Shown piece by piece: positions 1-6,805 of a stretch of DNA of 64,000 nucleotides. The notes under the pieces are model-generated. The model saw nothing but the letters and a program-made list of their open reading frames with translations. It was not told the DNA's origin and searched no databases. Origin of the DNA: Sideroxyarcus sp. (GTDB lineage: Bacteria; Pseudomonadota; Gammaproteobacteria; Burkholderiales; Gallionellaceae); the NCBI GenBank assembly GCA_030651895.1, contig JAUSBR010000006.1:1-64000 (forward strand), written 5' to 3'. The position numbers and the translations under genes are program-made. How positions within the stretch are numbered: the first letter of the stretch is position 1; every line of letters begins with the position of its first letter.

Positions 1-301
1 GCCGCCGAGTAGCGCAGGCTGGTCAGGGGTAGTCCGACGAATATGTTTGAGCACGTGACCGCGTAGCGGGTCGTGCGAGTTTATGAGGAGGCCTGACCAG
101 TCGAGCAACGCAGGGAACCCCGAAGGGGCGGCGCACCGGGGTCGCCTTTTCTTTGGCTACTTTCTTTTGGCGAAGCAAAAGAAAGTAGCTTGCTGTCGGG
201 CAACCCCCGACGGTGTTGATCTTAAATTTGCAAACCTGCGGGCTTCGCCCATCCTTCGACAAGCTCAGGACGAACGGTCTCAGGTATTCACCGCGAACGG
301 C
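1..301. repeat. Structured intergenic repeat region, no convincing gene
   Basis: I see no convincing gene here. A 9-bp inverted repeat (19-27 with 92-100) brackets the first part. A perfect 12-bp stem with an 8-nt loop follows at 157-188 (CTACTTTCTTTT and its complement), then a short GTCGGG/CCCGAC hairpin at about 195-211. A separate 25-bp element at 253-277 recurs near 44144. The density of hairpins and the lack of coding character suggest a composite of REP-like repeats. I recall similar hairpins around a CTTTGGCTACTTTC core between genes of other betaproteobacteria, but that is memory and not a search. Confidence 0.6.
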
Positions 302-1162
302 CTAGAGTCCCTTCAACAAATCTATCACCGTCGAATACCTCAACCTAACCCCCAACTCCCTCTTCATCCTCCCATTCACCAACCGCCTAGACTCATTCAC
401 AAACGACAACAACGACTCCGGCAACACCCGCTGCGCTTCAGCGCGGCTGATACGCGGCGGTCGCGGCAGGCGGTACGCATCCGCCACGATATCGAAATAG
501 TCGCCCATCTTCATCTCGCCATCGTCACTGGCGTGATACACGCGGTTCGGTTTGCCGCGTTGCAGCGCAGCGACGATGATGCGCGCGAGATCGTCGGCGT
601 GGATGTGGTTGGTGTAGCCGTCTTCTGCCGCGTCGAGGGCAGGGGTGGCGGAGCGAATGCGTTCCAGTGGCAGGCGCTCGGCGGCATAGATGCCGGGCAC
701 GCGCAGGATGGTGGCCTGCACGCCGTTGCGTCTGGCCCAGCGGCGTATCTGTTGCTCGGCATCGACGCGGCGCTGAGCTCTGACGGTTCGTGGCTGGACA
801 GATCTGGTCTCGTCCACGTATGCGCCGCCGCAGTCACCATAGACGCCACTGGTGCTGATGTAGATGAAGCGCTTGGGCAACGCGCCTTGTGACAAGAGGG
901 CGAGCAGGTGGCGGGTACGGCTGTCATCTGGGCCTGCGTTCGGCGGCGGGGCCAAGTGCAGTACGATATCTGCGAGCCCGGCGACCCTCGGCAACTGCCT
1001 GCGATCGTCGAGGTCGCCGATGACAGGGGTGATGCCCTGTTGGCGCAACCCCTTACTGCGTGTGGCATTCCGTATCAGCGCGTAGAGGCGGTAATGCCCG
1101 CTGATCAGCGGGATGGTGCGCTGCGCGATGTCGCCGCAGCCGATGATGAGCAGTCGTTCCAT
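302..1162 (-). CDS. Atypical SDR family NAD(P)-dependent epimerase-like protein (YeeZ-like)
   Basis: This 286-residue protein has an N-terminal Rossmann motif (LLIIGCGDIAQR), then strand motifs typical of extended SDRs: IVLHLAPPP, FIYISTSGVYGD and ILRVPGIYA. The usual YxxxK catalytic pair is not visible after the STSGVYGD segment. That places it with the atypical SDRs such as YeeZ, which bind the nucleotide but have no assigned substrate. I chose the ATG at 1162 because the Rossmann strand begins four residues after it; in-frame codons further upstream add sequence without SDR character. It is divergent from the reductase that starts at 1212. The substrate is unknown. Confidence 0.8.
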   Translation of the reverse strand: MERLLIIGCGDIAQRTIPLISGHYRLYALIRNATRSKGLRQQGITPVIGDLDDRRQLPRVAGLADIVLHLAPPPNAGPDDSRTRHLLALLSQGALPKRFIYISTSGVYGDCGGAYVDETRSVQPRTVRAQRRVDAEQQIRRWARRNGVQATILRVPGIYAAERLPLERIRSATPALDAAEDGYTNHIHADDLARIIVAALQRGKPNRVYHASDDGEMKMGDYFDIVADAYRLPRPPRISRAEAQRVLPESLLSFVNESRRLVNGRMKRELGVRLRYSTVIDLLKGL

Positions 1163-1211
1163 GGCCGGATTATGCGTTAAAATCGCGGCCTTTATTTGAC
1201 GGATGCGCCCC

Positions 1212-2213
1212 ATGAGTTTCAAGACCACGATACAGCCGAGCAACCACTCCTTCCCCATCACCAGGGATGAAACCATCCTGGAGGCCGCGCTGGCGCATGG
1301 TTTGACGCTGCCGTATAGCTGCCGCGACGGCGCTTGCGGGGCGTGCAAAGGCAAGGTGCTGAGCGGTGCAGTGGATCACGGCAAGGCGCAAGCCTTTGCG
1401 CTGAGCGAGGAGGAGAAGGCCGCCGGGATGGCGTTGTTCTGCTGCGCCAAGCCGCTCTCCGACCTGGTCATCGAAAGCCACGAGGTCACCACCGCTGAGG
1501 AGATCGTGGTGAAGACGCTGCCTTGCCGCGTGGAAAAGATGGTGAAGCTGACCGACGAAATCATGGCGCTGTTCCTGAAGCTGCCCGCGAACGAGCGGCT
1601 GCAATTCCTCTCCGGCCAGTACATCGACATCCTGCAAAAGGAAGGCAAGCCGCGCAGTTTCTCGCTGGCCAATGCGCCGCACAACGACGATTTGCTGGAA
1701 CTGCATGTGCGCAACATCCCCGGCGGCACCTTCACCCAGCATGTGTTCAACGGGATGAAGGAACGCGACATCCTGCGCATCAAGGGGCCACTGGGCACCT
1801 TCTGCCTGCACGAGGATTCGCCCAAGCCCATCCTGTTCGTCGCCAGCGGCACCGGCTTCGCACCGGTGAAGGCGATCATCGAGCACGCGCTGCACATCGG
1901 CTTCAAGCGCGAGATGCATTTCTACTGGGGCGTGCGCCTGCAGGCCGATCTGTACATGCTTGACAAGGTGAAGGAGTGGGAGGCGCAGGGCATCAAGTTC
2001 ACGCCCGTGGTCTCCGATGAAGCATGGAACGGCCGCGCGGGCTTTGTGCATCAGGCGGTGCTGGACGACTTCAAGGATCTGTCGGGTTACGCGGTGTATG
2101 CCTGCGGCGCACCGGTGGTGGTGGAAGCGGCCCACCGCGAGTTCACCACCCAGCGCGGCTTGCCGAACGACGCGTTCTTCTCGGACGTGTTCACTTTCGT
2201 GCCGAAGGCCTGA
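1212..2213 (+). CDS. 2Fe-2S ferredoxin/FAD/NAD(P)H oxidoreductase (AscD-like)
   Basis: This 333-residue flavoprotein reductase starts with a plant-type ferredoxin domain (about residues 1-90). Its cluster loop CRDGACGACKG supplies three cysteines and the FCC segment the fourth. An FNR-like module follows, with the FAD-binding RSFSLA motif, the isoalloxazine GGTFTQHVF segment, the NAD(P)H loop GTGFAP and the C-terminal CGAP segment. The order ferredoxin-FAD-NAD(P) matches CDP-6-deoxy-glucoseen reductase and ring-oxygenase reductases. No oxygenase or sugar-biosynthesis partner is adjacent, so the electron acceptor is unknown. An alternative start lies three codons upstream at 1203. Confidence 0.85.
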   Translation: MSFKTTIQPSNHSFPITRDETILEAALAHGLTLPYSCRDGACGACKGKVLSGAVDHGKAQAFALSEEEKAAGMALFCCAKPLSDLVIESHEVTTAEEIVVKTLPCRVEKMVKLTDEIMALFLKLPANERLQFLSGQYIDILQKEGKPRSFSLANAPHNDDLLELHVRNIPGGTFTQHVFNGMKERDILRIKGPLGTFCLHEDSPKPILFVASGTGFAPVKAIIEHALHIGFKREMHFYWGVRLQADLYMLDKVKEWEAQGIKFTPVVSDEAWNGRAGFVHQAVLDDFKDLSGYAVYACGAPVVVEAAHREFTTQRGLPNDAFFSDVFTFVPKA

Positions 2214-2217
2214 AACT

Positions 2218-2607
2218 CTATTTCGTATTCTTGCCGGACCGGTTGGCCCAATAGATGAGATTGGGCTGCACCGCCTGGAAGCGCGCATCGTCCCTTATCA
2301 ACTCGCTCAGTTCGCCCGGCCCGGGGTCCTTGGCCAGGACCAGCAGATAGGTCTCTCCGCCCAGCGCATGGCTCTCCTTGATACCGTAACGCCCGAACAG
2401 ATCGGCGATCGCGCTCTCCTGTGCCTCGGGGACTAGAGTAATCAAATATTCGTTGGGTACGCGCGCTTGGCGGTCAGCCACCCTATGCTTGGATGCCGCA
2501 GGTTTTGCGACAGGAGAATCTGAGACCGGCGCACGGTGGCATGCCGAAACAGCCACCATCATGGCGCCGATCAACCCCATCGAAAGGATGCGCATATCAC
2601 GTCCCAT
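2218..2607 (-). CDS. Lipoprotein with a protease-propeptide (I9-like) fold
   Basis: This 129-residue protein has a lipoprotein signal ending in VSAC, so Cys23 is the likely lipidation site. After a short linker, residues about 52-122 read like an inhibitor I9/subtilisin propeptide domain: EYLITLVP, a GRYGIKESHALGG turn, YLLVL, then a helix and a closing strand AVQPNLIYW. No protease domain follows, so it would be a free-standing inhibitor or chaperone-like domain anchored to a membrane. An AGGAGA ribosome site lies 5 nt before the ATG at 2607. It is convergent with the reductase gene (stop codons 4 nt apart). The I9 assignment is by pattern only. Confidence 0.65.
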   Translation of the reverse strand: MGRDMRILSMGLIGAMMVAVSACHRAPVSDSPVAKPAASKHRVADRQARVPNEYLITLVPEAQESAIADLFGRYGIKESHALGGETYLLVLAKDPGPGELSELIRDDARFQAVQPNLIYWANRSGKNTK

Positions 2608-2690
2608 CTCAATCTCCTGAAAAACCGCTGACTGCCGTTACCTGTGGCCAAACCACTGCCCGAACTCTAACAGTACTGTTCAAGATGGAA

Positions 2691-2722
2691 TATAGGCCAA
2701 AAGATATAGAACCATGCCTATA
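2691..2722. repeat. Inverted repeat TATAGGC/GCCTATA in intergenic DNA
   Basis: A perfect 7-bp inverted repeat (2691-2697 and 2716-2722) surrounds an 18-nt AT-rich loop, 30 bp past the hemY stop. The right arm is part of GCCTATACCTTT (2716-2727), which recurs exactly at 13367-13378. It may be the 3' end of the hem operon transcript, but there is no clear U-tract after it on the minus strand. Confidence 0.5.
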
Positions 2723-2752
2723 CCTTTATGGATACGGCGGCAGATCACAGGG

Positions 2753-3922
2753 TTATTGAACCTGCGTGGCTTTCTGGAAATAAGCCAAGGCGTGTTCCTG
2801 CTTGCCCATCTTCTCGGCCAACTGCCCGAGCGCGGTGAAAGCTGCGCGGCTGGTCTTCAGGCTGAGGCTGGCATCGAGGTAGCTCTGGGCCTTGCCCCAC
2901 AATTTCTGGTGCATGCAGAGTTTGCCCAGGGCCAGCATGAGTCCGGCATCGTCGGTGTGCTGGTTTAGCCAGCGTTCGGCCTGCTCGATCTGGGCGATGT
3001 TGTTGTCGCTTTGGCACTCGCCGAACAGGGTGACCAGTTCGCTGTCCCACTGCGCGTTGAGGCTTTCGGCCAGCAGGTGTTGCGCGCTTTCGCAATCGCC
3101 GAGCCTGCCGAAGGCCTGTGCCGCAACTGCGGCGATCTTGCTGCGCCGCTTGATGTCGTTCGGGATGGCTTTCCACAAGGCGCGCAGAGCCGGCAGGTCC
3201 GTCGCTTGGGTACCCAGCTTCTCCAGCCATGCCTGCTGGCGCATCTGCACGGCGACCACCTTGTCGATGGCATTGCGCTTCTCCAGTTGCGTCATCACTT
3301 CGAGCACGGCGTCCCAGTTGCGCGCTTGCTGCTGTGCTTTCAGTTCCAGGCCGAGTGCACCTACATGCTTGTGCATGCCGGTGTCGCTCAGCTCCTTCAG
3401 CGAGTTGAGTGCGGATTGGGGCTGCTTCTGGTCGAGCAGGAATTCGGCTTTTGCCATCAGGCGCATGGTGGATTCGCCCACGCTCTTGCCTTCGGCTTGC
3501 ACCAGATAGGCATCGCGTTTGTCGAATTCGCGCTGCTCGTGCGCGGCGCGTGCCGCGACGATGGGATTCAGTCCGGAGTTCTCGCCCAGCTCCATGGCAC
3601 GCACGGCTGCCTTCTCCGCTGCCGCAAAACGTCCCTCGAAATACGCCTTGAGCGCTTCCATCATCGCGGTGCGGCCCTTGCTGGCAGCACGCTCTTCGCG
3701 GAAGCTGCGTACATACTCGGGCAGGTTCAGCGTGACGAAAGTCATACGCACCAGCAGATAGCCAAGCACGAAGACGGCGAGCAGGACAAACACGAACAGC
3801 GTCAGCGACATCTCCATCTTGTAGGGCGGGAAGACGAATTGAACGTAGCCGGGATTGTGCGCGACCATGGTCACCGCTACGGCGGCGGCGAACAGGCCGA
3901 CGAGCCAGAGCAGCCACTTCAT
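2753..3922 (-). CDS. hemY: HemY, TPR-type inner-membrane protein of the heme operon
   Basis: This 389-residue protein has two N-terminal membrane segments (about residues 3-20 and 40-62). A long helical periplasmic or cytoplasmic region rich in TPR-like repeats follows, for example the AYFEGRFAAAEKAA and LGQLAEKMGKQEHALAYFQKA segments. This is the proteobacterial HemY family, found downstream of hemX and hemD and needed for efficient tetrapyrrole synthesis. It should not be confused with protoporphyrinogen oxidase, also called HemY in Gram-positives. Its ATG overlaps the hemX stop by 4 nt, which implies translational coupling. It is the last gene of the hemCDXY operon. Confidence 0.93.
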   Translation of the reverse strand: MKWLLWLVGLFAAAVAVTMVAHNPGYVQFVFPPYKMEMSLTLFVFVLLAVFVLGYLLVRMTFVTLNLPEYVRSFREERAASKGRTAMMEALKAYFEGRFAAAEKAAVRAMELGENSGLNPIVAARAAHEQREFDKRDAYLVQAEGKSVGESTMRLMAKAEFLLDQKQPQSALNSLKELSDTGMHKHVGALGLELKAQQQARNWDAVLEVMTQLEKRNAIDKVVAVQMRQQAWLEKLGTQATDLPALRALWKAIPNDIKRRSKIAAVAAQAFGRLGDCESAQHLLAESLNAQWDSELVTLFGECQSDNNIAQIEQAERWLNQHTDDAGLMLALGKLCMHQKLWGKAQSYLDASLSLKTSRAAFTALGQLAEKMGKQEHALAYFQKATQVQ

Positions 3923-5001
3923 CGCGCACCCCGCTCGTGCGAGGCACGATAGTTGCGCACCGCTTCCAGACTACCGCTGATGTCGGGCATCTCGATCACG
4001 ATCCTGGAGGCGGCCAGTTTCTGCAACTCGTTCTGCGATCTCGCCCCTGCGGCGGACCTGGTGTCGAAATAACGCTTGAGCCATTCCTGCGAGGTCTTGA
4101 GATCGCGACGGAAACTCACTTCGTCGCGCGTCAGCAGTGCCATGCGCGCGGAGAGCAGGCGCAACTTCAGGTTCTCGCGCAGGAAGAATGCCTGTGTCGG
4201 TGACAGCAGCGGCAGTTCCTGCTGCTCGGTGTTCTCAATACGCACCAGATGTTTGGTCTCTTGCCAGAATTCGCGCCAGAGACGTTCGAGCATCCCTTCC
4301 TTCGGATCGGCGGCCGGCACGGCTTCCTGCGTCTGGATGCGAACGTCCTGCGCCAGCGGCAGTTCGTCCACGGCGTTGATCATGCCGTCGAGCTTGAGGT
4401 TGATGGCGGGCACGTCGACATTGGGCAACGCGCGCAACCTGTCGATATCCTGATCGATGCGTTTGCGCAGGTTGGCGAAGGCGGGACGGTTAAGGTGTTG
4501 CAGACGGCTGTCGGCCTGCTGCATGGCGATGAGCGCAGCCTTGACGTTGGCGGAGAGTTGCAACTGCTGTCCGGCGATGAGCAGCATCTGCTCAACCTCG
4601 GCCAGCGCGGTCTGGTCGCGGCTGCTCGACATGTCCTGATACAGAGCTTCCAGTGCGGCGCGCTGGTTCTGCGTCTCGGCGTAACGGCTCTCGAGCAGGC
4701 TGAGCTTGCCGCCCATCTCGCGCACCAGCTCCTGGTTCTGCGCCACCAGCATCTGGCTGCCCTTGTTCGCCGCCTCCACCTCGGACAGGCGGCGCGCCAC
4801 TTCCTGCTGCGTCTGGTCGAGCTGGTAATGCGAATCCAGCCATTGCCAAACGAACACCACCACCAGCACTGCCAAGGTCAGCTGGGTCAGCGTCACGTGG
4901 GCAAGCAGGTTGGATAGCGCGTTGCCGGGCGCGGGCGCTTCCGCTTGCGGCGCGGCTGCGGCTTGTTCGGTGGTGGCAGGCAGTTGTGTCTGGTCGTTCA
5001 T
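3919..5001 (-). CDS. hemX: HemX-family membrane protein of the heme operon
   Basis: This 360-residue protein has an Ala/Pro/Gln-rich cytoplasmic N-terminus, one membrane segment (about residues 38-55), then a long coiled coil (about 60-130) and a helical C-terminal domain. This is the HemX layout. Databases often call it uroporphyrinogen-III C-methyltransferase, but I see no SAM-binding motif, so that name is likely wrong for this protein. It lies 4 nt after hemD and overlaps hemY by 4 nt. Its exact role in tetrapyrrole synthesis is not settled; a scaffold together with HemY is a fair inference. Confidence 0.92.
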   Translation of the reverse strand: MNDQTQLPATTEQAAAAPQAEAPAPGNALSNLLAHVTLTQLTLAVLVVVFVWQWLDSHYQLDQTQQEVARRLSEVEAANKGSQMLVAQNQELVREMGGKLSLLESRYAETQNQRAALEALYQDMSSSRDQTALAEVEQMLLIAGQQLQLSANVKAALIAMQQADSRLQHLNRPAFANLRKRIDQDIDRLRALPNVDVPAINLKLDGMINAVDELPLAQDVRIQTQEAVPAADPKEGMLERLWREFWQETKHLVRIENTEQQELPLLSPTQAFFLRENLKLRLLSARMALLTRDEVSFRRDLKTSQEWLKRYFDTRSAAGARSQNELQKLAASRIVIEMPDISGSLEAVRNYRASHERGAR

Positions 5002-5005
5002 CGGG

Positions 5006-5773
5006 TCAGCTCCGTTCTTTATTCGCCCATGCTACCAAACCGGCGATCAAACCGTCATCCCCGGATGCGGCGACGGTGATGTTGGTCCAGCCTTGCTGGC
5101 GGGCCAGTTCGGCGATGCGGGCATGCGGCACAAACAGCGGCATCGCGGCCAGCGCTGTCCTTGCGGCCTCCTGCAGAGAGGCCCACAGATGCACCAGCGC
5201 CTCGCTGCTGGTCACCGTGATGGCAGCGGGCTTGGCCGCGAGTAGTGCGACACCATCGACGGGATGCTTGCGGCGCAGATAACAGCTCACGTATTCCACC
5301 GTCGCGCCGCGCGCCTTGAGCGTGTCGCCCAGCAGTTCGCGCCCACTGTCGCCGCGCAGGATCATCACGCGCTTGCCCGCCATGTTCTGCAGCTCGGGCA
5401 GTGCAAGCAATCCTTCACTGTCGAAGCGCTCGGCCGGCACGATGACCTGTCCGACACCGTGCTCGCGCAAGGCCTTCGCACTGCCTTGTCCGACGGTGGC
5501 AACCTTCAACATTGCCGGCATGCCGCCTGCCGCTTCGATCGCAGCCATGCCGTAACGTACGGCGTTCGGACTGATAAAGATGGCAAGGTCGGCTTGCTTA
5601 AGAAGTGTGAGCTGCTGACGCAAAGCCTGCGCGTCCGGCACGGCCTCGATCTCCAGCAAGGGGAACAGCAGAGCCTTGCCACCCAGACATTCGATGTGTC
5701 GCAACAGTTCGATCGCTTGGTCACGCGGTCGCGTGACAACGATGTTCAGTCCGGCAAGCGGCTGTTCAGCCAT
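5006..5773 (-). CDS. hemD: Uroporphyrinogen-III synthase
   Basis: This cytoplasmic enzyme of 255 residues inverts ring D and closes hydroxymethylbilane to uroporphyrinogen III. The family is poorly conserved in sequence, but the landmarks are here: N-terminal VVTRPRDQA, the [11 protein letters not shown] segment, VGQGSAKAL, then [11 protein letters not shown] and the [11 protein letters not shown] loop. It overlaps the end of hemC by 8 nt and is followed 4 nt later by hemX, so the substrate-producing and -consuming enzymes are translated together. Length and context match the family. Confidence 0.95.
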   Translation of the reverse strand: MAEQPLAGLNIVVTRPRDQAIELLRHIECLGGKALLFPLLEIEAVPDAQALRQQLTLLKQADLAIFISPNAVRYGMAAIEAAGGMPAMLKVATVGQGSAKALREHGVGQVIVPAERFDSEGLLALPELQNMAGKRVMILRGDSGRELLGDTLKARGATVEYVSCYLRRKHPVDGVALLAAKPAAITVTSSEALVHLWASLQEAARTALAAMPLFVPHARIAELARQQGWTNITVAASGDDGLIAGLVAWANKERS

Positions 5774-6710
5774 TCAGCGCGTCGAGGATCTCTCCTGCGC
5801 CCTGCTTAAGCAAGTCCTGCGCGACCTTGTCACCCAGCGCTTCGGGATTGGCGATGTCGCCGATGTGTTCGGCGCGCAACAGGCGCGTACCGTCCGGCGT
5901 GGCGACGAAGCCGCGCATGCGCAACTTGCCGTTCTGCACTTCGGCAAAGCCGCCCAATGGCACCGAGCAGCTTCCTGCAAGGGCACGACTCATGGCGCGT
6001 TCGGCAAACACACAGGCGGCGGTGTCGGCATGATGCAGGGGCGCGAGGACCGCTTTCAGGTCGGCGCGGTCGGCACGCGTCTCGATGCCGAGTGCACCCT
6101 GACCGACGGCGGGCAGGCTGTCTTCACTGGAGATGACGGCGCGGATACGGTCGCCCAGTCCCAGACGTTTCAGCCCTGCGGCGGCAAGGATGATGGCGGC
6201 GTACTGGCCCTCGTCCAGCTTGCGCAGACGGGTCTGCACGTTGCCGCGCAGCGGTTCGATCTTGAGATGCGGGAAGCGCGCGCGCAGCTGGCTCTCGCGG
6301 CGCAGGCTGGAAGTGCCGACCACGCTGCCGGCAGGCAACGATTGCAGGTTATCGAACTTGTTGGAGACGAATGCGTCGCGCGGATCTTCGCGCTCGCCGA
6401 TGCAGGCCAGCACGAAACCGTCCGGCAGGTTCATCGGCACGTCCTTGAGCGAGTGCACCGCGATATCGGCGCTGCCGTTCTCCAGTGCCGTCTCCAGTTC
6501 CTTGACGAACAGGCCTTTGCCGCCGATCTTGGATAAAGTCACATTGAGAATCTGGTCTCCCTGTGTGGTCATGCCCAGAATGCTGACCGAAGTTTGCGGG
6601 TATAATGCGCGCAGCCTGTCACGAATGTGTTCCGCTTGCCACATGGCCAATGCGCTCTCGCGCGAAGCGATCACCAGACGGGCTGGGGGAGTAAGTGAAG
6701 CCTGACTCAT
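5766..6710 (-). CDS. hemC: Hydroxymethylbilane synthase (porphobilinogen deaminase)
   Basis: This 314-residue enzyme polymerises four porphobilinogens on a covalent dipyrromethane cofactor. The cofactor cysteine lies in [10 protein letters not shown] near residue 250. Other family motifs are [12 protein letters not shown] at the N-terminus, [19 protein letters not shown] with the catalytic Asp region, [10 protein letters not shown] and [13 protein letters not shown]. The start at ATG 6710 is preceded by AGGAAA at good spacing. It is the first gene of the hemCDXY operon and is divergent from ppc, with 95 bp between the two starts. Confidence 0.97.
   Translation of the reverse strand: MSQASLTPPARLVIASRESALAMWQAEHIRDRLRALYPQTSVSILGMTTQGDQILNVTLSKIGGKGLFVKELETALENGSADIAVHSLKDVPMNLPDGFVLACIGEREDPRDAFVSNKFDNLQSLPAGSVVGTSSLRRESQLRARFPHLKIEPLRGNVQTRLRKLDEGQYAAIILAAAGLKRLGLGDRIRAVISSEDSLPAVGQGALGIETRADRADLKAVLAPLHHADTAACVFAERAMSRALAGSCSVPLGGFAEVQNGKLRMRGFVATPDGTRLLRAEHIGDIANPEALGDKVAQDLLKQGAGEILDALNG
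6601..6606 (+). promoter_or_regulatory. Candidate -10 element for ppc inside hemC
   Basis: A perfect TATAAT followed by GCGCGC lies on the plus strand 200 nt before ppc, within the 5' part of hemC. It has the TATAAT-GC form seen before other genes here (metK, argH). No good -35 box is placed 16-18 nt upstream, so this is a weak prediction and may be chance. Confidence 0.25.
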
Positions 6711-6805
6711 CGGGGTTTCCTAACGATAAATAATTTGCGGTTTATGCACGGCGCATTCTAACAGGTGCGCCGCGCTTTTGCGCCGCCGACATATACGGAA
6801 ACGGT

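Noticed and set aside
3919-5001. HemX as an active uroporphyrinogen-III methyltransferase
   Set aside because: There is no SAM-binding motif; the protein has one membrane helix and a coiled coil, as in HemX.
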